NCBI GenBank assembly: GCA_038373885.1
Contig: JAWZYV010012282.1
Coordinates: 164,065-228,064 of the forward strand
Direction: 5' to 3'
DNA length: 64,000 nucleotides
From: Cheiracanthium punctorium
Lineage: Eukaryota; Arthropoda; Arachnida; Araneae; Cheiracanthiidae
Shown: in pieces, positions 58,901 to 64,000 of the stretch
How the letters are laid out: the number at the start of each line of letters is the position of its first letter
Numbering within the stretch: the first letter of the stretch is position 1
Notes under the pieces: generated by a model
The model's input: the letters and a program-made list of their open reading frames with translations, nothing else
Database searches by the model: none
What the model was told of the DNA's origin: nothing
Program-made: the position numbers and the translations under genes

Positions 58901-60063
58901 GGACACAGTCCAAAAAATGGGTCTCTAGATCTTTGGCACGCGATGAACGTGTCGATCGTCCGCCATCTTGCTGGTAGTTAAGTCGAGCGATCGCAACGGC
59001 TGCCCTTTTTTCAGCATTGGGCAATCTATTCGGCTGTTCTCGCATTCTTCCATTTTTCAGCAGATGTCAGTGCTGTTAAAAAGAATCGTGACCAATTTTT
59101 TTACGGGAAATGACGTGCTAAAAAGTAAAGGATTCTCGTGAAGCTATGTCACCCGCAACTATTTTTATAGAAATCCCATCTATTCTTAGTGACTGGCAAC
59201 AGTCAAAAGGTGAGAGTTTGGTGTTCCCAGAGCGGGAACACTGCGCGTTAAAGGGTTAAACTTAAACCAGACGGAGGTAGTAGACGTCAGTAAAAGAAAA
59301 ACGAAACATTAACACGAATATACAAGACTTAAGTGATTAACTAAAGAATAATGTTTTCGAAATCCTGGCGTTCTTACCTTTCTATATGATCTCTTTCTGC
59401 ATCAGAAAATACACTTATTAAATCCATTTCATCATCATTTTCGACATTTTTTCCGCAGCACCTGAAAGACAAAAAGATTTATTAAAGTTTCCCTACATTT
59501 TCAAAAAAGAATGTTGGATAAAAAGAATAATAACCAATACTGCAGCAGCTTCTGTTACCTTCAATTTTGATAAGGCAAACTATTCTGCAGTATGCAAGAT
59601 AATATGAAGTTTATTGTGCAAATCACTTAAAGAAAATACCTTATCCATTTTAAGAACATAAATTTTGTAAAGCAAAATGTAATATAAATAATGTTTTAAT
59701 GTAAATTCCGCTTCAGAAATAGTTTTTCTTAGCGATTCCAACTACAAAATTGATTAAAAGATTTATATATTAAGTGTTAGAATTCCCAGGATGCATAGAA
59801 ATCTTAAGAGACCGTTGCTGAACGTTCTGTAAATGAAAGTTCTTAGAGCATGTTGTATTGTACCATGTATATCAATTGCGCACGAATAAAAACATGCTTA
59901 CATGAATACATGCATCCAAAATTGATTAAATGAATCAAATTCAACAAAATTTATAGAATGATTCAACTATTAAAGAAAGCACGCTTTACATTAGAATTTC
60001 TGAATTAGATTTCTACAGACATACTTACAGAAAAACCCTTTTTAGAGCTTTTAGAAACTTCAT
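37634..60063 (-). CDS. Unrecognised four-exon gene, 152-residue protein
   Basis: Spliced coding sequence: 60029-60063, 59378-59461, 39385-39441, 37634-37916 (minus strand; 35, 84, 57 and 283 nt, total 459 nt including the stop). All three introns are GT-AG and all are phase 2, so the frame stays open through every junction. The protein begins with a basic amphipathic stretch (MKFLKALKRVFLCC), continues with an acidic segment (residues about 17-27), a basic segment (NFKKRAKRFFDRI, about 45-57) and a C-terminal half rich in Tyr, Trp and Glu. The adjacent Cys pair after a basic helix could be a lipidation site, which is inference. No signal peptide, membrane span or known domain is recognised. 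Introns are about 567, 19936 and 1468 bp. The large one is filled with transposons while the exons are untouched. No transcript data are available, so the model rests on splice sites and frame. Confidence 0.6.
37917..39384 (-). other. Intron 3 of the 152-residue gene
   Basis: About 1.47 kb, GTGAGT donor and TTTTCAG acceptor. AT-rich with no mobile element recognised. Confidence 0.55.
39385..39441 (-). CDS. Exon 3 of the 152-residue gene
   Basis: 57 nt between acceptor CATCAG and donor GTGAGT. Encodes STQKMNFKKRAKRFFDRI, a strongly basic segment. It opens with one base completing an Arg codon and closes with two bases of an Ile codon, matching both neighbours. An internal ATG means a short product starting here is possible, but phase agreement with exons 1 and 2 favours the longer model. 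Confidence 0.6.
39442..39814. other. Start of the long intron, 3' side
   Basis: Contains the putative acceptor region of intron 2. No repeat recognised in this 370-bp part. Confidence 0.45.
39815..39971. mobile_element. Short hAT-like MITE with CAGGGGCGTAGCCAGG ends
   Basis: 157 bp from CAGGGGCGTAGCCAGG to CCTGGCTACGCGCCTG, an inverted repeat with one or two mismatches, with two C-runs and one G-run inside. CAG...CTG ends suggest hAT, and such GGGGCGTAGCCAGG ends are common in animal genomes. An 8-bp duplication is not evident. Confidence 0.75.
39972..40574. other. No feature seen
   Basis: AT-rich intronic sequence with no repeat recognised. Confidence 0.45.
40575..41347. repeat. Tandem duplication of a 390-bp unit
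   Basis: Units 40575-40970 and 40971-41347 are highly similar and directly adjacent; both start GCTGAATTTTTGTCGATATA. Each contains CCTCGGTTAACACGGAACAT followed by CGGATAATCC, a pairing seen in Tigger/pogo ends, so the unit may be a fragment of one. Small indels separate the copies. Confidence 0.85.
41497..41593. mobile_element. 97-bp near-perfect foldback
   Basis: A 37-bp arm beginning CCAGCAAACACACACAGG is matched exactly by the complementary arm ending TGTTTGCTGG, with a 23-base loop. Perfect arms imply recent origin or gene conversion. The CCAGCAAACA end resembles the CCCAGACAGCACA end at 20208, possibly the same superfamily. Confidence 0.8.
41889..43155 (-). mobile_element. Non-autonomous Helitron, minus strand, with internal tandem units
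   Basis: Read on the minus strand, the 3' end is CCCGTGCGAAGAACGGG (hairpin) then TACTTCAG and CTAG followed by T. The 5' end is a degraded ATAGATAAAAATGAATG near 43155. The interior consists of about six diverging units of roughly 180-200 bp, each with a CATCTAGTGGCGAGTTA-type word (near 42090, 42215, 42330, 42540, 42695, 42735). No Rep/helicase coding. Confidence 0.75.
43156..43960. other. No feature seen
   Basis: AT-rich intronic sequence between two minus-strand Helitron pieces. Confidence 0.45.
43961..44184 (-). mobile_element. Helitron 5'-end fragment, minus strand
   Basis: On the minus strand it starts TCTTATAAATAAAAATGAA after an A, then a (GTTT)n stretch and the phrase ATCGGCCTGAAATTTAGC, which matches the style of the nearby Helitron 5' half. 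No 3' hairpin and CTAG was found, so the right part is lost. Confidence 0.55.
44185..45768. other. No gene; one GC palindrome
   Basis: AT-rich apart from a perfect palindrome at 45170-45191 (GTCAGGGGGA, GA, TCCCCCTGAC) followed by a C-run. Nothing else supported. Confidence 0.5.
45769..46400. repeat. Two direct repeats of about 95 bp, 540 bp apart
   Basis: 45769-45869 and 46309-46400 share CTCAACGTA, CATGTACAA, CG-AGTCC-TTTTGAC and ending TGTGACG or GTGCGTACG words in the same order. The copies have diverged substantially. Could be the two ends of a decayed element. Confidence 0.55.
46400..46425. repeat. 12-bp-arm hairpin
   Basis: CGAATATACATT and AATGTATATTCG are exact inverted repeats around TC. 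Confidence 0.75.
46426..46904. other. No feature seen
   Basis: Sequence left of the giant inverted repeat; no support for a gene. Confidence 0.4.
46905..48993. mobile_element. Giant inverted repeat (foldback) with arms of about 0.9-1 kb
   Basis: The outer left sequence (ending CGAAAATCAAT, then GAAAATTGAATTTTAAAC) is mirrored on the right (GTTTAAAATTCAATTTTC, then ATTGATTTTCGGCGG). Matching continues inward almost to a centre near 47860, where CGACTCTGCG and CGCAGAATCG face each other. Each arm itself contains two diverged direct units, for example two ACATGTAATTC blocks. A younger 229-bp element interrupts the right arm. No coding region. It resembles Foldback-type long-terminal-repeat DNA elements; boundaries are approximate. 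Confidence 0.75.
48143..48371. mobile_element. Foldback MITE nested in the giant inverted repeat
   Basis: Starts ACTCTAAAA and ends TTTTAGAGT, flanked by GTAC on both sides (48139-48142, 48372-48375). Arms of about 100 bp pair, with AATAAAGCCATG and CATGGCTTTATT near the centre. The paralogous unit at about 48695-48710 reads AATTTGTACGCTTA without the element, giving an internal empty site and supporting a 4-bp GTAC duplication. Confidence 0.8.
48994..50006. other. No convincing gene
   Basis: Short frames on both strands at 49149-49343 and a plus-strand frame at 49745-50086 that runs into a MITE. None shows a domain or splice context. Confidence 0.45.
50011..50507 (+). mobile_element. TTAA palindrome MITE, copy 8
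   Basis: 497 bp between TTAA at 50007-50010 and 50508-50511, in the long intron. The left end is TCCTTTAACGCAC and the right end GCGCCTCAAACGG, so both carry substitutions. The palindrome centre near 50355-50375 has lost part of the GCTGGCTGTG motif. Confidence 0.9.
50512..51277. other. No gene; possible MITE debris
   Basis: Immediately right of the MITE, 50512-50560 contains AAAGTGCAGCTGTTGCCATCG, loosely like a palindrome arm. The rest is AT-rich without support. Confidence 0.4.
51278..51640 (-). pseudogene. Mariner-superfamily transposase, C-terminal fragment, broken
   Basis: Minus-strand translation from 51640 gives WFMQDGARPHQTDKVFLF, an in-frame TAA near 51533, then FTDTRIPWPPYSPDLTPYAF. 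After a frame shift in an A/T run near 51470-51476 it continues FLWGALKDTVYRNNP and ends GEHFKNIVL with a stop at 51278. QDGARPH and YSPDLTPY are the second and third catalytic blocks of Tc1/mariner-type DDE transposases. The N-terminal DNA-binding half and first Asp are missing. It is not related to the intact Tc1 gene at 53.8 kb beyond superfamily level. Confidence 0.75.
51641..52029. other. No clear feature; small hairpin at right edge
   Basis: GGTCGATCGATACC-type short repeats near 51645-51668 may be debris of the adjacent transposase element. TGCATTAAAATC at about 51991 pairs with GATTTTAATGCA ending near 52029. Confidence 0.45.
52059..52148 (-). repeat. Reverse copy of part of the 2.7-kb LTR-like segment
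   Basis: On the minus strand: ACTTATTTTTGGCGCCCAAT, then GATATTTCGCC and CACCAAGCTTGG, in the same order as at about 2778-2835. Similarity then weakens. Confidence 0.65.
52151..53052. other. No feature seen
   Basis: Intronic DNA with a G-run near 52856-52870. Nothing supported. Confidence 0.45.
53687..55086 (-). mobile_element. Complete Tc1-family transposon
   Basis: 1400 bp, TA on both sides (53685-53686, 55087-55088). The terminal repeats are about 28 bp: the left begins CACTGCTGGCCACCCAAAT and the right ends ATGGCCAGCAGTG, with three or so mismatches inside. One uninterrupted transposase frame fills most of the interior. A short repeat pair, TA duplication and an intact gene make this potentially autonomous. 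Confidence 0.93.
53823..54854 (-). CDS. Tc1-family DDE transposase, intact
   Basis: 343 residues, full length for Tc1-type enzymes. Residues 1-60 hold the first helix-turn-helix (GLSFREIGRRIGRNQTTVMR) and about 70-125 the second (ISQQIQ, then SARTIRRRLQQNGLSARRP). The linker, usually GRPR, reads DRPQ here. The catalytic triad is D156 (LFTDESRF), D245 (FQQDNARPH) and E280 (SPDLSPIENMW), a DD34E spacing. The enzyme would cut at the terminal repeats and insert at TA. The start at 54854 gives the standard MPRRKQRSSF-type N-terminus, with about 230 bp of element upstream. No stop or shift was seen, so it may be active. It sits within the long intron in the same direction as the host-like gene. Confidence 0.93.
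   Translation of the reverse strand: MPRRKQRSSFDQVSEFDRGRIVAYRDCGLSFREIGRRIGRNQTTVMRICDRWVQEGTTDRRDRPQCTTSRDDRQIVRMAVTDRSVTSRTISQQIQSVTHHPVSARTIRRRLQQNGLSARRPLLCLPLTRNHRRLRRQWCDERRMWTTEWNEILFTDESRFCMQHHDGRIRVWRHRGERMLNSCIMHRHTGPAPGIMVWGGIGYLSRTPLVRIAGTLTSQRYISEVLEPVVLSYLQGLPTAIFQQDNARPHVARIVQGFFVNHQIELLPWPARSPDLSPIENMWSMVAQRLTQSSSPAVTPDQLWQRVEAAWSAVPQEHIQSLFESMPRRVAAVISNNGGYSGY
55624..56184. other. No gene; imperfect stem-loop
   Basis: A gapped inverted repeat, GGCTGAAGATCTT to AAGATCTTAAACCTTCAGCC, occupies 56111-56173. The rest holds nothing supported. Confidence 0.45.
56185..57045 (+). pseudogene. LINE C-terminal tail, split by a MITE
   Basis: 56185-56274 translates GPRRRGMPKLRWIDCVEEDL, then KLLHDTNRRT, a tail commonly seen at the end of endonuclease/reverse-transcriptase LINE proteins (G-R-x-K-x-RW-D-V-EDL). 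After the inserted element, 56960-57045 contains KKVLGKSLAHQGLSCQ, the usual finish of the same tail (W-x-V-x-x-A-x-AHQGL). The upstream reverse transcriptase is absent. Both parts are in the same direction and order, so the insertion split one pseudogene. Confidence 0.6.
56279..56832. mobile_element. MITE with GGCCTTATTACACG ends, TTAA flanks
   Basis: 554 bp with perfect 14-bp ends GGCCTTATTACACG and CGTGTAATAAGGCC, flanked by TTAA (56275-56278 and 56833-56836). Just inside, GGTTGCAGAAACCAG and CTGCAGCTGGTTGCAGC form further inverted words. TTAA suggests a piggyBac-type element, but a 3-bp TTA/TAA duplication (PIF/Harbinger) cannot be excluded because the flank is palindromic. A related end, CGTGTAATAAGCC, recurs at about 56934. 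Confidence 0.8.
57340..57509. mobile_element. hAT-type MITE, 170 bp
   Basis: Ends contain GGGCAACC and GGTTGCCC near the tips. Flanks TATAAATC (57332-57339) and TATAAATG (57510-57517) match at 7 of 8 positions, fitting an 8-bp hAT duplication. Confidence 0.65.
57649..57985 (+). mobile_element. Helitron 5' fragment
   Basis: Starts TCTATATAAATAAAATTAG after an A, like the elements at 16214 and 53053, and follows them closely through the first internal unit. It breaks off in the second CATCACGTAA word at about 57985, where unrelated sequence begins. Confidence 0.85.
57986..58784 (+). repeat. Retroposon-like 3' segment with three internal units
   Basis: Three diverged units with a period of about 186 bp share GCGTAATGTATTTCGAATCT, then TTTTGGGCGGTCCTGTA (near 58040, 58210 and 58395). 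They are followed by TTTTTGAGATATGCGAGTTA, a (TACG)n microsatellite at 58540-58565, and an end reading ACTTCCTTAAACTACGTACA, then AGGAAGTAAAA. The conserved tail is reminiscent of dispersed retroposons in arthropods. The family is not assigned. Confidence 0.55.
58785..59255 (-). mobile_element. TTAA palindrome MITE, copy 9 (one end truncated)
   Basis: Begins inside a palindrome arm (AAAAGGGCAGTCGTTGCC) right after the retroposon tail and ends CTGCGCGTTAAAGGG before TTAA at 59256-59259. The palindrome centre is at about 58885-58905, with a TCGACAGCTGGCTGTGCC core. Missing its GAGGCGC end. It sits about 120 bp from exon 2 of the host-like gene, inside intron 2. Confidence 0.9.
59378..59461 (-). 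CDS. Exon 2 of the 152-residue gene
   Basis: 84 nt between acceptor CTTTCAG and donor GTAAGAA. Encodes CCGKNVENDDEMDLISVF, then SDAERDHIE, an acidic stretch after two cysteines. Begins with the third base of a Leu codon and ends with two bases of an Arg codon, matching exons 1 and 3. Confidence 0.65.
59462..60028 (-). other. Intron 1 of the 152-residue gene
   Basis: 567 bp, GTAAGT donor and CTTTCAG acceptor. AT-rich with no repeat recognised. Confidence 0.55.
60029..60063 (-). CDS. Exon 1 (coding part) of the 152-residue gene
   Basis: 35 nt: MKFLKALKRVF plus two bases of a Leu codon, followed by a consensus GTAAGT donor. The ATG at 60061-60063 has A at -3 and an in-frame TGA four codons upstream (60076-60078), which fixes the start unless another exon precedes. 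Short first exons are easy to mis-call, so this is the weakest link of the model. Confidence 0.5.
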
Positions 60064-60078
60064 TGTTTGTGCAGATCA

Positions 60079-61359
60079 AAATTGAAACGTATATAAATTC
60101 ACACACTCAAAATACAAGTGAAAATACAAAATAATTCGTGAAAGTAACTCAGTAACGATCCTTCAAAGTCGCAGTTTCGTTAAGAATTGAAACACAGTTA
60201 TTGTTATAATAGTTACTTCCATAACAATAAAAATGTATAATAAACTTATCGAATTTTCGCAATATTTATTTTATCATTGTTGTAAGTAAAGATCTTTTGT
60301 TATTTTGTGTACAACAATGGTTTGATTTCATGTAATTGATTGTTTCAAACCAAGTATGATATTTATTGTTTAAGCTACATTTCTCTTTTCCCAAAACGTA
60401 TTCAGGTCATCTAAATTCGCAATGCATTTCTAAAAACTAGTTGTCTGCCAGTGGTCGAAATTCGACCATAAAGCATTATTTTTTTTTAATTTGAGTGTGA
60501 ATAAAGTTCTTCTGTCAATGTCTCACCATTCCATATACGCTGGAATCTACTAAATTGACCACCTTGGCTAAGAGACTATCTGTCTTGAGTGACCACTTTT
60601 GTACAATTTCATTTTACAACCACCACACTTTTCTCTGAAGACGGTGTTTTTCTAAAAACTCAATCCTATTTTGCTAAATGCAAAGGCAGCTCCAACGAAT
60701 GGGTCATAGGGCCATCTCCCTCGACCTTGGATTTCACGCATCCAGGTTGCGTTTTGAACAATTTAAGCTAATCTAAACAGCCTAGTGGCCCCCTCCGAAA
60801 ATTGAATCTGGAACTATCCTCGGCTAAAGGCCTATTATGTTTGGAGTTATAAAATCTTAAAAAGTCGAATCATTCAATTCTACTTGCTGAGGCGTACCAC
60901 TGACCCTGTATGAAACCTTAATACCTCAATATATTTGCCCTATTTTTCGAATGATTTTCCTTGAGATTTATTTACTAACATCGCATATGCAGGTATATTT
61001 GGAAATTGAGTTTTTCAAAGGATATGGTAAAATACTACCAGAATCTTCTTTAAGTGGAATTAAAATTATTTTATTGCCTGCTGTTAAAGTTCAGACTTCG
61101 CAATCAGTAGCATTACGATGTATAAACTGGATGCGCATTCCTGTTCCATTGACTGCTTCCTTTCTAATTGAGTTCCTTATTAGTACATCGGTCCAATTTA
61201 ATAACTTATAGGGTGGGGAACAATGTAATTTTTTTTGTTAGCCAAGTGCAAATCCCGCCAACTGTTTTTACTGGGAAATGTTTAAAGACTACTTCTGAAA
61301 CGCTGTCTCCCCCCCAAAAGGCGGAAATAGTATCTTCTATCTTCTATCTTCTTTTTCTA
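60079..61359. other. Upstream flank of the gene; no clear promoter
   Basis: TTTATATA on the minus strand near 60091-60098 is only about 30 bases from the ATG, too close for a confident TATA box. No coding motif was recognised in the short plus-strand frames at 60589-61368. Confidence 0.4.
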
Positions 61360-62516
61360 TCTATATAAATAAAACAGAGTGTAAACTGTCCGTTTGTCTG
61401 TCTGTCTGTCTGTCTGTGTCTCGCGTAGCTCCGAAACGGGTGATCGTAGACCTACCCAATTTTGTACGGAAATTCTCCAAGACGGGTCTCGACACACCTC
61501 GAAGCGATTTTTTCGAAATTCGAATTAGAAAATGTTTTATTTTATGTTTTGTTTGATTTTTAGCGATTTTTCTTGTGTAATACATAATAACGCTAGTAAT
61601 TGCGCTCGCAAGAAAACGGTAGTTACATCATCGTATAGAGGAGAACATTTTCTTTTAAAAACTGTTTGTTCGGACTGTTTAACATAATTTGCAGATTTTT
61701 GGGAAATTTTCAAATAAAATTAAATTGGACGCTGACTTTCGTAAAATATTTTTAAAACTGCTGCATCTTGAATTATATCTGTCATAACTTTTTTATATTT
61801 CGGCAAAAGACGGAGCACACAATTCGCCCACTTTTAAAAGAAGAACGGAGGAAAAATATAAATTAGGAGAATTTTTACGAATTTTTAAGTAAAGAAGGAT
61901 TTTCATTTTTATAGCAGCTGCTACAAATTTCGGTTTCATATCTTGCGGTTTGGTTGTCATGGATACAGTAACAATGATATGTCCAAGCAGACGATTTCTT
62001 TGCTTGGCTGGATTTCCTGTTATAAATACTGGATTTATTTTTGAGAAGAAAAATTAAGCTGCATACTCTAGAAAAACAATTTTAAAGCCTTTGTAAATAG
62101 CGCAGTCTTATCTCTTTTCTTTTTGTAAAGGGTTGCAAGAGAGAGTGACGTATTTTTAAAATAAAAAAAAAATGTCCATTTCATGTAGTGTCTGAGGTAT
62201 TTAACACTAAAACGTGAACCTAAAAGACAGCATGTCTGAGGAAATAAGACATTTTGAAAGTGAGAAGTTCACTGCAAACGGTCCATTTTCACTTTTCTGA
62301 TACCGAATGACGCTGACATAGTTTTTTTTTTTTTTGCGTGTGTGTGTGTGTCATTATATTGCAAGATCTCAGGTTATTACATATATGACGCAAATTTTAA
62401 GTCAAGAGTGAAATAATTTTGCTTTTTCTAGATGCCACATCACTGGAATTAATTCGAATGACACATGTGAGGAAATTTTTCGTTTCCTACTGTGCGAAGA
62501 ACGGGCACGCAGCTAG
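61360..62516 (+). mobile_element. Non-autonomous Helitron A of a head-to-tail pair
   Basis: Starts TCTATATAAATAAAACAGAG after A (61359), with a (TGTC)n stretch at 61390-61418, and ends with the imperfect hairpin CTGTGCGAAGAACGGG, CACGCAG and CTAG (62513-62516). The next base begins the second element. It contains a segment (about 61805-61960) that copy B lacks. No Rep/helicase coding. Confidence 0.88.
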
Positions 62517-63556
62517 TCTATATAAATAAAACAGAGTGTAAACTGTCCGTTTGTCTGTCTGTGTCTCGCGTAGCTCCGAAACGGGTGATCGTAGACCTAC
62601 CCAATTTTGTACGGAAATTCTCCAAGACGGGTCTCGACACACCTCGAAGCGATTTTTTCGGAATTCGAATTAGAAAATGTTTTATTTTATGTTTTGTCCG
62701 ATTTTTAGCAATTTTTCTTGCGTAATACATAATAACGCCGGTCATTGCACTCGCAAGAAAACGATAGTTACATCATCGTATAGAGGAGAACATTTTCTTT
62801 TAAAAACTGTTTGTTCGGACTGTTTAACATAATTTGCAGATTTTTGGGAATTTTTCAAATAAAATTAAATTGGACGCTGCTTTCGTAAAATATTTTTAAA
62901 ACTGCTGCATCTTGAATTCTATCTGTCATAACTTTTTTATATTTCGGCATGGTTGTCATGGATACAGTAAGAATGATTAAAATTGCCAGTTGAAAAAAAT
63001 AAATAAAAACGGGTCCCGCGAGCAGACGATTTCTTTGCTTGGCTCAATTTCCATTTATAAATACTGGATTTATTTGTGAGAAGAAAAATTAAACTGCATA
63101 ATCTAGAAAAACAATTTTAAAGCCTTTATAAATAGCTCAGTCTTATCTCTTATCTCTTTTCTTTTTGTAAAGGGTTGCAAGAGAGGGTGACGTATTTTTA
63201 AAATTAAAAAAATGTCCATTTCATGTAGTGTCTGAGGTATTTAACGCTAAAACGTGAACCTAAAAGACAGCATGTCTGAGGAAATAAGACATTTTGAAAG
63301 TGAGAAGTTCACTGCAAACGGTCCATTTTCACTTTTTTGATACTGAATGATGCTGACATAGTTTTTTTTTTTTTTTTTTTTTTTTTGTGTCATTATATTG
63401 AAATGATCTCAGGTTATTACATATATGATGCAAAGTTTAAGTCAAGAGTGAAATAATTTTGCTTTTTCTAGATGCCACATCACTGGAATTAATTCCAATT
63501 ACACATGTGAGGAAATTTTTCGTTTCCTACCGTGCGAAGAACGGGCACGCAGCTAG
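62517..63556 (+). mobile_element. Non-autonomous Helitron B of a head-to-tail pair
   Basis: Begins TCTATATAAATAAAACAGAG directly after the CTAG of copy A and ends with CCGTGCGAAGAACGGG, CACGCAG and CTAG (63553-63556) before T. It is highly similar to copy A except for a deletion in the middle, a 55-bp private stretch near 62975-63030 and a longer T-run near 63362. Confidence 0.88.
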
Positions 63557-64000
63557 TAGAATTATAAATAAGTGGCTGCACTGGAAAAGGTAATTCACTC
63601 AGTACAGTTAATACATATATGAGCTGACGGCTAACAGAGCAGCAAAAGGAAAAAATGCATTTGAACGGAAGCGAGGGTGGTATCTAAATTGCACTTAAGT
63701 ATAAGTCAGGGGTTATATATTAATACGCAAAAGTAATCTGCATCACAAGGGTAACGCAAAAAATCTTCAAGGAATAAGCTATAGTTCAAGTTACTCGGAA
63801 TATCGAGACTTATTTAAAGAGTTTTTTTTTCTTTCTAATAGGCGGGTCAACGGCCTATTGGAGGCTTGGCCGCTTAGACGGCCGTAGATGTCGGTCATTT
63901 CATTAGGGAGACGACTATTAAGCAGACCAACGGTGAGTAATAACCAGTGGTCTCCTCATTTTGAACCCATTCCATATCAGAGACCTAGCACCTGAAATCG
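63557..64000. other. No feature seen
   Basis: Right edge of the window. A GC-richer stretch, GGCGGGTCAACGGCCTATTG, starts at 63841 but could not be assigned. Confidence 0.45.

Noticed and set aside
60091..60098. TATA box for the four-exon gene
   Set aside because: Only about 30 bases from the start codon, which would leave almost no 5' leader; AT-rich context makes chance likely.

Overview
The window looks like nuclear DNA from an invertebrate, most probably an arthropod and plausibly an orb-weaving spider. It is AT-rich and gene-poor, has no operons, uses GT-AG introns, and carries Tc1/mariner, hAT, TTAA-flanked, Helitron and LINE elements. The spider assignment is inference from the style of the transposable elements and the very long intron; the arthropod assignment is safer. 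Only one host-like gene could be built. Nearly everything else recognisable is mobile DNA, mostly non-autonomous.

The host-like gene is on the minus strand from 60063 down to 37634. Four exons (60029-60063, 59378-59461, 39385-39441, 37634-37916) join in one open frame through three GT-AG introns, all in phase 2, and give a 152-residue protein that I do not recognise. Its second intron is about 19.9 kb and is packed with transposons.

Layout: 1-4.6 kb holds short duplications and an LTR-like segment. From 4.6 to 19 kb there are six copies of a TTAA-flanked palindrome-bearing MITE, a dead Tigger/pogo piece, a tRNA-derived SINE-like unit and a 1.3-kb non-autonomous Helitron. From 19 to 31 kb come a decayed tandem repeat, a 957-bp terminal-inverted-repeat element full of AAGCTT words, a hAT element with an 8-bp target duplication and a nested foldback, a 9-bp minisatellite, another hAT MITE, and a mariner-like MITE with a TTAA element inside it. 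From 31 to 37 kb there is a seventh MITE copy and a LINE RNase H pseudogene present twice in tandem. The long intron (39.4-59.4 kb) holds a minus-strand Helitron, small foldbacks, a 2.1-kb giant inverted repeat, a transposase pseudogene, a Helitron split by an intact Tc1-family transposon (343-residue DD34E transposase), a LINE tail split by a MITE, and two more palindrome MITE copies. At 61.4-63.6 kb two Helitrons sit head to tail with no bases between them.

How it fits together: the only intact enzyme seen is the Tc1-family transposase. The TTAA elements, hAT MITEs and Helitrons have no enzyme here and would depend on proteins encoded elsewhere. Nesting gives relative ages: Tc1 is younger than its host Helitron, the TTAA element at 29.4 kb is younger than the mariner-like MITE, and the 229-bp foldback at 48.1 kb is younger than the giant palindrome. 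No CRISPR array, rRNA gene or convincing functional tRNA was seen.
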